A stretch of DNA of 64,000 nt from Tetrahymena thermophila SB210. Its lineage: Eukaryota > Ciliophora > Oligohymenophorea > Hymenostomatida > Tetrahymenidae. Shown piece after piece: positions 12,001 through 24,900 of the stretch. The DNA lies in the NCBI RefSeq assembly GCF_000189635.1, contig NW_002476161.1:1-64000 (forward strand), in the 5' to 3' direction. How positions within the stretch are numbered: position 1 is the first letter of the stretch; each line of letters starts with the position of its first letter. The notes under the pieces are model-generated. The model was not told the origin of the DNA. It searched no databases and saw only the letters and a list, made by a program, of their open reading frames with translations. The position numbers were made by a program, and so were the translations under genes.

Positions 12001-14675
12001 GTGAATCAAGGAAGGAACATGCCTCACTAGTGCTTAAAGTGGGACAAGGTAATCTAGTTTATTCTTCCCTGGTAACAATCTCTCATTGTTTAAAATTCTA
12101 GGTTCAAGCGTTGATAAGTATGTTTCTAAAAAATTATCATGATATTTGGAATACATTTGAGGCATAAGAACCTATTTTTGGAAATTTAAAAATTTATTGG
12201 TTTTTTATATTTTATTTTATTGTTATAAAAATTCTTACTTTCACATTACGATTCAAAATTTCCATTTTGTTGTAACCTAACTGTCCAGAGGCAGCTAAAT
12301 TGATATTTGTTATGATGCCAAAAGAGTCATCTTCAGCTGAAATAAAAATAGTAGGTTTACTTTCAGAAGATAAATCTATTAAAGCGCTTCCTTTTTTGTT
12401 ACTATTTCTTGAATTCATATCTCCAAGTCTCAGTAAGATTTACTCTCCTCCTTCTTTATCGTTTAAAATTTCTATCATAAATTTGGCATAGAGTCTCATC
12501 ATAGAAGGCACATTAGAATCAGTTTGCTAGAGTTTATTCCATTATTCTGAAGCTAAATTGTTGACAACGTTAATTTTATAACCAATTTCACTTAATTTTC
12601 CTATTTAAAACAATCAATTTTATTAAATATTTATAATATACTAACTATTATACCTAAATCAGGTGAATCTTCACTAAGCTATGACCAAAACTCCATATGC
12701 AAATTTGCACTTTTTTCTACATTTTAGCGACACTATTTCAAATGGTTTTAAACTGAAAGTTCATTAACCATTTCAAAGTTATCTCCTTTCTTACCATCCA
12801 TTCCTGTCCTTTCCATTAATGAATTTTCTATAATTTGTTTGTATCTTATAAAAAAAATAAAGTAAAACCTTATTATGAAGTGTTAAATTAATTTTACCTG
12901 TAAATGATAAAGGACTCATCGAATGCAGGCCTTTCTATTTCAGCATTTAACAGTTCTTGCAAAGCTTGTTACTTAGAAAGCATTTTATCTAACAAATACA
13001 AAGCATAAAGAATTCTTAACCTAGTATTATTGGGGAATTTTTAGAGACCATAATAATACATACCTGTATGTTAATTTTAAAAAATATATTAAAAATTATT
13101 AAGTAGATGATGAAATTTCTAGTTATACCTTATAGTACGGCAATTACCATAATAACTTGCTCGCACTCACCTCTTTCCCGAAGCATCTTTGAGAATTTTG
13201 TTGTTTTTAAAACTCTCCTTTTTGTATGTGAATCTTCTTTACTTGTTAATGACCTGTGAAAATCTAGAAAACCGTCGACAAGAATCGCTATACTTTTGTC
13301 AGTGTGATAAAGATTGAGCAATTTAGTTAAATAAACAAGCTGACACATAGGCTAAGATAATACTTCATAGTTGTTGCTATTTATTAAAATGTATTCGAAA
13401 TTTTAATCTTATCTGATCACTACAATTAAAACAATAAAAGGCATTCCTATAATCCAAATAAAAGGCGTTCCATCAAATGCATAGTTTTCCATCAGCTTTG
13501 CTAGAATAAGCATCTAATAATTATATTTAAAGTTGAATTAAATAAAAATAAAATTAATTTACTAGTGATGTCCACATACATATAGCAGATTTAGCCGTCA
13601 CTAATTTGGCAACGTAGTAATGATTGTAAAATAAGTTAAAGCTAAAGTGGCTAAAGTACCAAGCAGAAACAATTGAATAAATGAAGATCATGATAACTTG
13701 ATATGAGTTAGATGTCAAGAATGTAAATTAGACAACTAAAGTAGTCTTAAATAGTAGAAATAGTAAGTCTCCTCTCGCAGTTGATTTTGAATTACAATCA
13801 GTTGTTGTAAGTCTGCATTCAAAATAAATTAGGGTGATAATAGTTGTGTAAATGAGTATCATCAAAGAAAACAAACTTCCAAGTAAAACAAAAGCAATAT
13901 AATTTCCTATTTTAGTAATTAAAAAAGTAGAATAAATAAATTTCTTGCTTCATCGAAACTAAAAATTTTGATTAACTAGCATTTATGTGAATTCAAATAA
14001 ATTTAAATAGTTTTTTGTTAAATGGAAAACAAATTTTTTATATTAGATTTCTTTACCTGTGTAACATTGAGTATCAGGCCAAACTATGTTATATAAAGCT
14101 CCACCATTTACTACAGTGGTTGTGACTATTGCGGAATTAGTTGAGGATGCTGAAGAGGTAGTTTAAGTTTGACTGGAGCACTTAAAAACAATTAGGAATA
14201 GCTCTAATAGCGGAATATATAGAATTGAGCAAATAAACTCTGAAAAGTATCTAACAAAGCTATTCACTGAGCCAAATATCTAAGCCTTTTTACGAATTGT
14301 TAGAATCATATAAATGAGTAAAAATATAACAATAACTAAAAAGAAGATTGTCATGAAGAAGACAATTTAAAAGGCAGAGAATGTTAGATTTTCTAAAAAA
14401 GGCACAATTCTTGTGTATCTCATTATATATTGAATGACATTTATAAAGCCTGGATTTTTCCATAAACTTACCAACTGAGGCTCGAAAACATAGCTAGCAA
14501 CTTGAATAGTTTCTAGCCCTATCAGAATAGAGCGCCCCATTAACAAAATAGGTTCTTCTTTGAGTAAACTTATTACGATCTCAAAGATCATAATTTTTAT
14601 ATCGTTTATTAATTTTGTTATTCCTGCCTACTCATCCGTAATATCTTTTCCCTCTTTTTCATTTTTATCATCCAT
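9020..14675 (-). CDS. Large multi-pass membrane protein with PAS domain (TmcB-like family)
   Basis: Predicted 1641-aa membrane protein; function unknown, probably a sensor. Eleven exons, all in phase: 14675-14057, 13906-13563, 13513-13129, 13063-12898, 12844-12654, 12600-12239, 12171-11953, 11895-11298, 11242-10932, 10845-10400, 10304-9020. Residues about 20-450 contain a series of hydrophobic segments. A PAS-like domain starts near residue 645 (ISAEDDSFGIITNINLAA, LGYNKMEILNRNVK) and runs into a conserved helix (VLMPQMYSKYHDNFLETY). Acidic, Gln-containing stretches follow near residue 980, then at least three more hydrophobic segments in the C-terminal third (NLFLVLLILSIMLILVLLLI; FFIPFILCVLFFEAYFIATY; one near the end). 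This layout matches the ciliate family annotated as TmcB-like or PAS-domain transmembrane proteins; the name is from memory of the family pattern. The start ATG follows an A8 run. Confidence 0.85.
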
Positions 14676-14685
14676 TTTTTTTCAG

Positions 14686-15483
14686 ATGGATATTGAAATT
14701 CTTATCTAATTGTATGCTTATTTATGTTTTTTTTTTGCACTAACTAATCCTACTTTCGTAGAACTAAATTTTTTTAATGAGCTAGTTGATAAAAGTTTTT
14801 TTAAAATAACGAGAAGTGAGCAATAATATTTTGGCTATGAAATCGGGGTCTTTATCTAAATATTCAAACTTAATCTTGTATTATTGTACTATTTATCTTT
14901 TGCTCTTTTATTGCTGTTAGCTTGTTTGTTGGTTTTTTTAGTTCCTTTCTATTTAAATTTTGTTGACAGAAGTTAATTAAAATTTTACTCCAGAGCTATA
15001 TCTCCTTTAATTTTATTAATTCTTTTCTATTTATAATCAACTGCAAAACTCAACAATGTAAAAATATTAACTTATCTACTAGCATTTGAATCGATTGCTA
15101 TGCCTTTATTCCATATCAATTAATTCACCTAAATTTTATTTTTCATCAAACAAACTTTTTTTGAAAAAACTTCTGTTGTGTATTCCATTTATTTACACTC
15201 TTAATAAGTCTAACTTAATAAACATAGATAATTCGGTTTATAAAGTATATTAAAATCTAATTTATTTGTCTTATAGTATTTAATAGTTAATTTATACAAT
15301 TTTCAAGATAAAGATTATTCAAAACATTTAAAATTATAATTTCTAAATATTTAATTGTAATATGCTTAATTTTAATTAACCATTATGAAAGTAATGTTTT
15401 AAGTAAATAAAATCATTTTTAGAATTTAGTTTCATTAAAATAAAGACATAAAAATAAATTAAGTTTTATTTTTAATAATATGA
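14686..15483 (+). CDS. Doubtful hydrophobic open reading frame, 265 codons
   Basis: An uninterrupted frame (UGA-only code) from ATG 14686 to TGA 15481-15483. The first ~160 codons are less AT-rich than the flanks and encode three hydrophobic stretches that could span a membrane (around residues 75-100, 120-140 and 155-170); the last ~80 codons look like random AT-rich sequence. I recognise no family. Its ATG lies only 10 bp from the start of the PAS-domain gene on the other strand, which leaves no room for a separate promoter and 5' UTR, and the next in-frame ATG is far downstream. It may be a chance frame over that gene's promoter, or a real small membrane protein with overlapping divergent transcription. 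Confidence 0.25.
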
Positions 15484-18406
15484 GAGAATATTATTTAATC
15501 TGTGTTATTCATATTTTTTGTTAGAGTTTAAGTTTATCTTAAATAATTAAAAAAAACATTAAAATGATTTTTAATAAACAAAACCTAAATTATAAAAATA
15601 GTTAATCAATAAAATTTTGAAATTATAATTAAATTATAAAAGGTTTGCATAGTTAAGTAAATAAATATAAAGTAAAAAATTTTAAAAGTAGATATCTTAA
15701 AAAATATTTAATTTATGAAAAAATGTTAATTTTTAAAAATTTTATATAAGTTAACAACCCATTTAAAATTTATTGATTGTAATTTTTGTAAATAAATTTA
15801 GTAGCTATGTATCCACTATTGATATAAAAAAGCTAATTAGTAAATATGCTTATATCAAATTTCTTAAATTTGATTATGAGAGATAAAAATATTGAAGATT
15901 GATTTCAAAGTAATTTTAAAACATAAAAATGATTACTATTTGTTTTATCTTTTAATTGAAATGTAAAATAAAATTTTATTGTTTTACTTTTTGCTTATTG
16001 CAAAAAAATTTTAAAACGAAATTAATTTAATTTTTAAAGAAATTTTTGTTTGTAACTTTGTTTCTAAAAATTTCTACAGTTTTTATTTTACTAAGAATTT
16101 AAGCGTAATTCAGTCATAAATGCATTTTTTTAATGAATTTACATTATGAAAGCGTTTTCTCATTTAAATTAGTCTTTAAATTTTTGGTAAGAATAAGTAA
16201 ATGACAATTAATTTTTCAAGAAAAATATTATTTGAAATTAACTTTTCAAATAGTATTTTATGGTTAATTTCAATACTTTATCATTATCATTAAATAATGA
16301 TATTATTATAATTTAAATTTTTGCCTTTAAGTCAAATATGTGATAGATAATAAATGTTAGATTTTGATCTTCTATTTATTAAGATACTTTAAAAAAAGAT
16401 AAATATAAATAATAGATACATTTTTCTTAAAAGTGCAAAATATTTGATAAATAATTTGGATTAAAATTCTATAAAATGTAATTTTTGCGTCTTATTAATT
16501 TAAATACCACTAAAAAAACTCTTATCTCCTTTTGTTTAATCTTACATGAACCTCCAGGCATTCTTTGTAAAAAATTAATAATATTCCCGCCTTTTTTTTA
16601 AATAATCTGCAGATCACAGAATTAATTTGTTTTTTGTTTGTTATCTAAGCTATTCGATTTTTTAAATTATAAAAACTAAAATCTGACTAATTTTATTTTG
16701 CTTTCAAAAAGCGTTCAAAGTATTGTAAATTTAAATAAAATATGCGATAAATTCATCTGATAATAATGAAAAATGCACTTGAATGTATTTATCACTATTT
16801 TTTATGTACCCAGTCAATTAAATATTCTTCAATTTATCTTCATTTACCCATAGTTTTTTAAAATAGAAGATTTATATTTTCAATATTTAAATTTAATAAA
16901 TACTAATTTCTAAGAAATACTGCTAAATTTAATGAAAATCCTACTCAAACATAGCCAGTTTTATTAAAATTATATTATTTTACTATAAAAAGGAAAATTT
17001 TTTCCCAAATTTTGTTAGAATCTATAAATAAGTTTTAGATTCTGTTCAGTTTTGATTCAGAGAACATATTTTGGGTTTTAATCAAGTTATAAGCTACTTC
17101 AATAGCTTTAAAAAATAATATAAGCAAAATATAGTTAAGAAATAATTTTTACAAATAAACTCGTTTTACTAAAAAACATGAGTTTTTAAACTAAGCTAGT
17201 AAATGTTTTTATAAAAAATGAAAGGATATTTTTAAAATTAGGATTTTTTTTAAGTTACTTAAATATCTTTTATTTAATTAAGTTAAATTTTAATGTTAAT
17301 CGCCTTTTATAAAATACAATATTTATTAGGATACAACAGCAAAATTTATAAATTTTTAAAAAAAGTTGTCTGATAAGCTTTAAAATAATATTGAGTGGCA
17401 TCCAAAATAGACTTAAAAATTTTAAAGCTTTAGTAAAAAAGGATCATTTTTTATCTATATAGATTTAATTTACGTATTTTGTACTTCTATTTGCTATCTA
17501 TATAAATAAAAATTTTTTCACATTAGAATAAAAAATGCATAATCTTTATTAGTGAGAATGATATTCACCAAAAACTGAAAGAGAATGGTTGGATTTGCTA
17601 TCAAAAAATAGTATGAGATAATTGATTAAGGTATATGAAAAAGCTAATAATGCTGATAGAATTAGTATTTATTTATAATGAGAGGAAAATGAAATAAATA
17701 ATGAAACAAACAATATATTTATTGCAAGGTGGAAAATTTATTAGTTTTATTAGAGAAAGAGAATAGTTATGGGGATTCTAAAAATTGAAATTACTATCTT
17801 AAACAATTGATCAATTAATCAAACAGATAATGTTCATTCAAATTTAGTTTTTATCTAATAATATTCAAATGAACATGAAAGAGAGAATTCGATTTAGTTT
17901 CTTTTTATGTTTCTCTTTCTATTAGAATTAGATTCTAGTTTAATAATGAAGAAAATAAATAAATAAATAGTTGGTGGTGCTATTTTTTCAATATATACAT
18001 ATAAATAAAGAGCCATCTTAATGGATTTTAGAGTTATTTTTTATTTTTATAATTCATGATAATTAGAAAGAAAAATCAGGGTAATTAATTAAATTAAGGA
18101 AAAGAAAATCCTCTTGAAATAAATATTTTTTAATATATATTTTGATAAAGAGGTTTATAAAAGTGATAAAGATAAATGATAATAATAATAATAATTAATA
18201 TTTCCAATATTTTGTTTAATACTGAATAAAAAATTATAACATTGAATAAAAAAGAAGCTAAATCACAATCTAATTAACTAACAAACTAAATCACTTACTA
18301 AACTATTTTTAAAATATAAATTATATACTAAATCACTAACATATCTATTTATCTATCAATCTATAAATCTATTTATCAATCTATCGATATCAAACAAACG
18401 AGCGAA
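15484..18406. other. AT-rich desert
   Basis: Nearly 3 kb of extremely AT-rich DNA with no gene that I can support. A small less AT-rich patch at about 16530-16620 contains local C- and G-runs and is discussed as a finding. Simple AAT and ATCT runs occur between 18180 and 18370, in what should be the 5' UTR or promoter of the next small gene. Confidence 0.55.
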
Positions 18407-18910
18407 ATGGCTGATCTTGATAATAACTATGATCATAATTCTGCACCCCCTTTAATGGACAAGAAACCTACTATCGTTATAAAAATCAGGCATAATGTGA
18501 TACCCTAAAAGGTTGATTGTGATGATGACCCACAAAAAAGAGGCATCTATAAATTTCACGCCATTTGCAAGTTAAATTAAAAAAGATAGCATCCAAAAGG
18601 AAGTAAACAATTAATTTAAAGCTTCTTAAGCTAACGTCAAGCCTGTGTCCTCAGCCCTACTTAAGGCTAAGCTTCTTCTTACAAGTAAAATGTAACTCCT
18701 TAAAGCGATTAATATTCTGAAAGCACCAACGATAATTCTCTAGATGAAGCTGCTGTAAAAGAATCGACTTACAAATCATCACATTTCAACAGCCCTAATC
18801 TGGATATTCTTTCCCTTAAAGATATTTCTGTGGATATCAAGCTGCCCCAAAATGGTTAAATAAATTAAAATAACTATGGCGTAAAATGCAACTAAGCAAA
18901 AAACTTTTGA
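18407..18910 (+). CDS. Small intronless orphan protein, 167 aa
   Basis: One exon from ATG 18407 to TGA 18908-18910, 168 codons, preceded by a long A-rich leader and followed by an AT-rich 3' region. Base composition is clearly less AT-rich than its surroundings, and it uses GCT, CTT, AAG, CAC and ATC codons freely, which is typical of well-expressed Tetrahymena genes. The product is hydrophilic. An acidic N-terminal stretch (MADLDNNYDHNS) is followed by a basic segment around residues 25-70 (KRGIYKFHAICKL; QKRQHPKGSKQ) and a Ser/Gln/Asn-rich tail. There is no signal peptide, membrane segment or motif I recognise. It is isolated by about 3 kb of non-coding DNA on each side. A real, possibly lineage-specific gene; function unknown. 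Confidence 0.75.
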
Positions 18911-21900
18911 TAAAACACAAAAAGTATCTTATTCAAATAAAAATCTACTAATTTTCCATAATAAACTCAAACTATATATTAATTACTTTCTCTTGAGACT
19001 ACTATATAAGCATTAAATTTTTCCTTACCAAAATGATATAAATACATACATATACTCATAAAATCATATAATTATACAAACATTACATACATACTTACCA
19101 AAAAAACTTATAAAACAAATATAAATATCTAAACTTCATTTTTCCAATCATGCACCTAAATTAAGGTTAAATCATTACAAACAAACCGATTTAAGTTGCT
19201 GGCTGACTGCTTTTATTGCTCAGATGTGAAAATATCTTGTTAGGCTCTAATGACAGAATATTTAAAACTGATCTCACAAAATAACCATTTACATAAAAAA
19301 TAATTAAATCAAATAAATATCAACAATAATAACAAATAATAGTACAAATTTTTTCTCCTCACCCAATAATAACATTCTCAATAACCTCTATTACTTTTTT
19401 CACTATGGGTGAATAATTTGCAATTTTTAAATATATTAAATAAATTTATTAAGAAACGTATATTGCTTGATTAACTTTCAAATCAAAATCAATCAATTTT
19501 TTCTTAATTAAATAACAAGAAACGACTGACTAACCTTACCAAATATATTTTTCCATCCAAGCTCCAAAAAAAGAAAATTTTTCCTCTCTTCCAAAGAATG
19601 TTTTATATTAGCCCTTTATAGTTTCAGATACTCAACTAACTCTAATTTGCTTGTCTTATCTAAGTAAGAACAAGTCTTTACATTCGAAAAGTAATCGTGT
19701 ATTTACCATTATGAATTAGATTATTTTGAGTAAATATGATATGGTTGTTTGTAAAAATAAATCCATAATTGATTAAAAAATAATAATCTTTTTAAAAAAA
19801 ATTGAAGCAAAAATTATAATTAAGTGATTTCTGCACTACTCCCATTAATTAACACAATTCTAGCTTTTCAAGACTTTGGACGCAAAAGTGAACATTAATA
19901 AATAGCTTATTAAGCTAATATTTAATATTTATTGTTAATTAAATTTTAATTTTCAGGATTATTATTATCTTTTGATGGTAATGAAGAGATTTTGGTGATG
20001 GGAAAAAAAATTGGTAAATATTCAAACTAATAAATTATCTTTATTATTGATCTATCTCTTTTTGCCCGGATAGATTAAAAAGAAAGCAAAAAAGGGCTTA
20101 AAATAACTTATTGATACTATTCACAGGAAAATATTAACAAAATAGTAGTATAATATTATAAGCATAAATATTATTAATCAAAAAAATTATATAAATGCAC
20201 ATATATAAATCTAAATATAAATGTTAATTCCAATCAAATAAACAATTTTTTTTCTTTCGTAGAATCTTAACCCTATATATGAAGGTTTTATTTCTATTTA
20301 TTTGTAAGCTTTATAATTACTTCAAATCTTTTGAATATATTATTTAAATTTTTCTTTTATTGATTAAAAATATTGCTTTTTATATCCATAAAAAAATCTT
20401 ATTTATTACCAATTATAAGTCTCTCTTGACAGTTTCTATGACGCTATTTGTATCTATAGATTATTAATTATATTTCATTCAGATTAAAAATCTAAATTTT
20501 GCATTGAAAATAATTTTTGTTTTCTTCACACTTCAGCTTTCTTTTTGCGAAATCTCTCTATCTTAATTTTAAATATTAGCATGTAAATATTAAAAAGGCT
20601 CTGTTATTTGAATATTTTTGTATGGTATTCGAGAGATAGATCACTATTTATTAAAGCGACTAAATCAAGATTAATTTTGATTTAAATTTTTTTATGTGTT
20701 AATTAGTATTTTTATTAAAAAATCAACTTCGATTCACAAAATTATCTATTTTTATTAATTAACTATTGATAAATTTGTTAATAAATTGATTAAAAAAGAA
20801 ATTTTTGAATTTTTGAGAGCATTCTTATTGGAACTTTTCCCAAATAGATAAAAATAGAGAAGAATAATTTAAAATTTTTTTTGATATTTTATTACTTTAA
20901 ATGCTTAAATGACTGCGTGATTTCTAAATTATTTTACTTATATTACTTTGACTTTTTATTTTTAGTATAATATGACTTATTTTCTATTGTAATATTAAAT
21001 TTTCTATTTAAAAGTATGAATAATTTGGCATTTCATATATTTTAAATATTGTACAAAAAGTGTTTAACACTTTAAACAATCGTTAAAGGTATAAAATACT
21101 ACTTTTTCAAAGTTGTCTTTAATCTCTCGAAATAATTACCGACATATTATAAAATTCATATTTAAGAAAAATTAAAATATTATTAACTAATCAAATACAT
21201 TTTTCAAATTTTTAATGTTTGACTTTATTTTTGATGCTAATCCAAATTTATATCAATACAAACAAAATAAATATTGAACAAAATGTATCCATAGTATTTT
21301 AAAAATATATAAAATATCTAATATCTTAGCTCTCTTACTAACTTACATGATTCTCATGAAATATAATTAGTTGTTGAAGCAATTTAGTTGTTTAAAAAAA
21401 CTGTATTTAAAAAAAATTTATTAAATAAAAGAGATATGATATTTATAAATAATAACTTATTTATCGAAATGCAAAATTCTAATGTTTGATTAATCACAAT
21501 TATCACCAAATATTATTTTTTTCAAATAACTTTTAAAAGTTCAAAAAATAAATTGTCTTTAAAAATTAATAGAAAATATAAATATACAAATACAAGTTAG
21601 AAGTTGATGAAATATAAAAAGTATTTTAGTTTATTAGAAATAATATTATAAATTGTAAAAATAATGTTACACTTTTATGTTTTAAGCTTTTTTTATAGGG
21701 TATATATATATCCTTTATATTCTCTCAAGTTATTATTTATTTAAAAAATTTATATTTTATTAACAAAATTTGAAAAATAAATAGATTGGATAAAAAAAAA
21801 TTTAATCACTATGAAACACTCTTCTTTAAAAAGATATTTTTTGATTCTTTAATTGATGGATTTTATTCTTTTTATCTATCTTAGATATTGTTTATACACA

Positions 21901-21949
21901 ATATTTATTTTTTAAAAATACTTTGTTTTAATTAAAAAAGATATTTAAA
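18911..21949. other. AT-rich intergenic region
   Basis: About 3 kb between the small orphan gene and the 3' end of the CNBD gene. The first few hundred bases are presumably 3' UTR. A less AT-rich patch near 19190-19260 and a short inverted repeat (ATCTATC ... GATAGAT, about 20062-20088) are visible, but I cannot assign an RNA gene to them. The rest is A/T-tract sequence without coding signals. Confidence 0.5.
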
Positions 21950-24900
21950 TCATCTATGACTCAAATTATTAGTGTGTGTAATACTAAAGCCTTTTTAAAA
22001 GCGCTTGTTCATCTATATTGGGGGCTTAATTTATGACTTCACTGATTCTTGAATATCTTCAAATCCATCAAATAAAGTTAGGGGTTTATGATTTGATTAA
22101 TAAAAATCTGATTTGTTGTATTTTTGTTAGATAGTCTTCAAGTCATTTATATTATTCACATCATTTAATTAATACTACATATTAGATAATTAATAGTTAC
22201 TATTTCTATGCCCATTATGAGAGGCTAGATGGGCGATTGAATTTGTTACTGTATTTTCATTTGTATTTTAAGGAAGGTTTGTAAAACTTTGAGAATGATT
22301 AGCTGCTCCATTTCCACATAAGGCCTTTATTGGACCTATCTCATTTTACAAACTTTTTCTTTTTAAATCTTATATTTATTTTATTGATATATTTTTTCTT
22401 GAATTTAGATTTGGACTACCGCTCACAGTGCTGTTGAAACTGTTAGGAGATAGGAGCTTTTACTTTTTAATGGCAGAGCTCTTTACGAAATTGTTTGCAT
22501 TTGGGAAGTTAAAGAACAAGTTTGTACCTTCTTTATTTTTATTTAATGCAGAATATGGTCTAATTTCAGCGTTTCCTGATGTTGGTCTATTGTTATTACT
22601 AGAATTACCTCCCTCTTTAGAATTTTTTCCTGAGGAGTCATAGGTAAATTTTCTTTAAAGGTACTGTATTTATTGTACTTATGGAGAATCCCCACTAATA
22701 TTTGTAGTAAGCATTCCTCCATATCCATTTGCTTTGTATGATGAGCTACTTATTTCATTATTTAAATTGAATTTAGAATTTTAAGGAGTTTTTGCAAAAG
22801 TATTAGGAGTAGTATATAACATGTTAGCAATAGGAGTTTGTTCTTCTCTTTCTTCTTCTTATACAGGTGTGTGTTGACCTTGTAATGATTTATCATTACT
22901 GTTACTATTCTGATTTGATATATTTGCAGACTTGAAGTTATTGGCCACTTATTTACTTACTATACCACCATTCTTATCTTTGTTAAACAAACTGTTTCCA
23001 TTAATAATTTTAAGAGATAAATTCTTTTTTTGCATGCCAATAGGTGATGATACACTTGTATTTTAACTAAGTTCATTCAGTTTTGATATTCTAGAATTGT
23101 TTTAAACTTAATCATTCGGTGTACTTATAGATGGATTTTAACTTTATCTGATTACTCTATGAGACCCAGCACTTCTTAAATTTAAACTAAAATGCTTTTA
23201 GTTTCGTTATTAATTCATCAAATTTTCTGTAGTGGTAGGTTGATTAGCTTATTTAGTGTCTTTTGTTAGATTATTTTAAGGTAAAGAGTTTACCTATCCA
23301 ATATAATATTCCTATCTTTAGCCTTGTGGACTATCACCTTGAGTGGGTAAAAACTTTGGGATAGACTTTAATGAAGTATGATTGTCAGGAGATTAATTTT
23401 CGTGGTTTATAAATCTTAATGATGGAATGCTCATTTTGTGCTAAAGAGCTTATTGAGGATTTACTCTCTATTCATCATTTTAGTCATTATACTCTATATT
23501 CTTTGAAGTTAGGCATTCCTCTTCTATAGGAGATATTATTCCTGATTACATAGATTAAAGTTTGTGCTTTTAGTTACCGCCAGACTATATGTTATCCCTA
23601 CTATTGCAGCTTATCAAATTATGTTAAGATTAAGACCTAGCCCCGAAAAGATCATCTTGCTGCTATTGCGTCATAAAAGCTTAGGAGCGTATAGTAATAG
23701 GATAGGATAATTCACATTAAGATTTATTTTTAGTGTGATAATATTGATCTTCACTTAAAGGAACTGTTCCTTTTTTTATTTTCTATTCACTTTTAGCTAT
23801 TTAAGTTACAGTTTCAAATAAATTCTTCTTTATCATATTGATTTTGTTACTGCTGGGGTGGATTTTAGGAGATAACGGCCCAGCTTATTTTTTTGAAGGA
23901 TCTATTTATAAAATATTAATTGATATTGACTTTCTTGTTTAGTCCTATTAAGATTATATTTATGCTCTAGGTGCATTTAATTATTCAGGAGTTATAGCTG
24001 GACTTAACTGATTTAAGCTTTGGTGATGAGGTATATTTCCATTGAAAAAGTATTGATTATTATTTTCTTAGATGTTATTTAATGGGAAATTCTTAAAATT
24101 TGGACTTGAATTTAGTGATTTGTAAGGCTCCTAAATTAAATTAGAAAAAATATTTTTATGATAAATTAAATAAAATAAAAAATGTACAATAAAGACGATA
24201 TTATGCTCGTCTTTTGATTGACTTGCATCTATTTTAATGTGTTTTGTGGCTTTCTTTTTTAGACTTTGAAATAGTTTATTTTAGTTTTTTTCTTATTGTT
24301 CTTTTAAATAGTTTTTATAAGGCATTTTTTGGATCTGCTTTTTGGTTACGATATCATCTTTAGTATCATCTGTGAATTTGAATTCTCTCTTTTCTTCAAT
24401 TTTAATTATATCTTTGAACATTTCATATTTACTCACAGGAATATCTCGATTATCTAATCCCATTAAGTTTATGTTTTTATCTTCTCTGCTAGAAATTGTT
24501 TACATGAGGTTTTCATTATTACTTGCTATGCTGTATTTCTTTTGCTTGATTTGTTCCTTTTAGCTTGGATGATTTTAGAAAAGTTCAAATAATATTTCTT
24601 ATTATTGTTGCAGTGATAACTCTTTTATCTGTTTGAAAGGAGAATTCTACTAAGAGTTAGCTGGCTATTAAACTTATTTTGCTTCTTGCTTCTCAATTAA
24701 TTATTTGAGAAATTAGTTTTTCTCATCTAAAATTTTGCTGTTTCTTTAATTATTTTGGTTCTACTAGCCTTGATTAATAAATTAAGTGATCATAACTTCT
24801 TAAAAAAAGTTTTAGCTAGTTTTGCTTTTGCCTTAGTTTTAATTGCCCTCTTCTTCAATTACTTCTTTATCCTCTAATAATATATTAAATGATCATTGTT

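Noticed and set aside
12300..12491. Plus-strand frame opposite the PAS domain
   Set aside because: Antisense shadow of a strongly conserved PAS exon on the minus strand.
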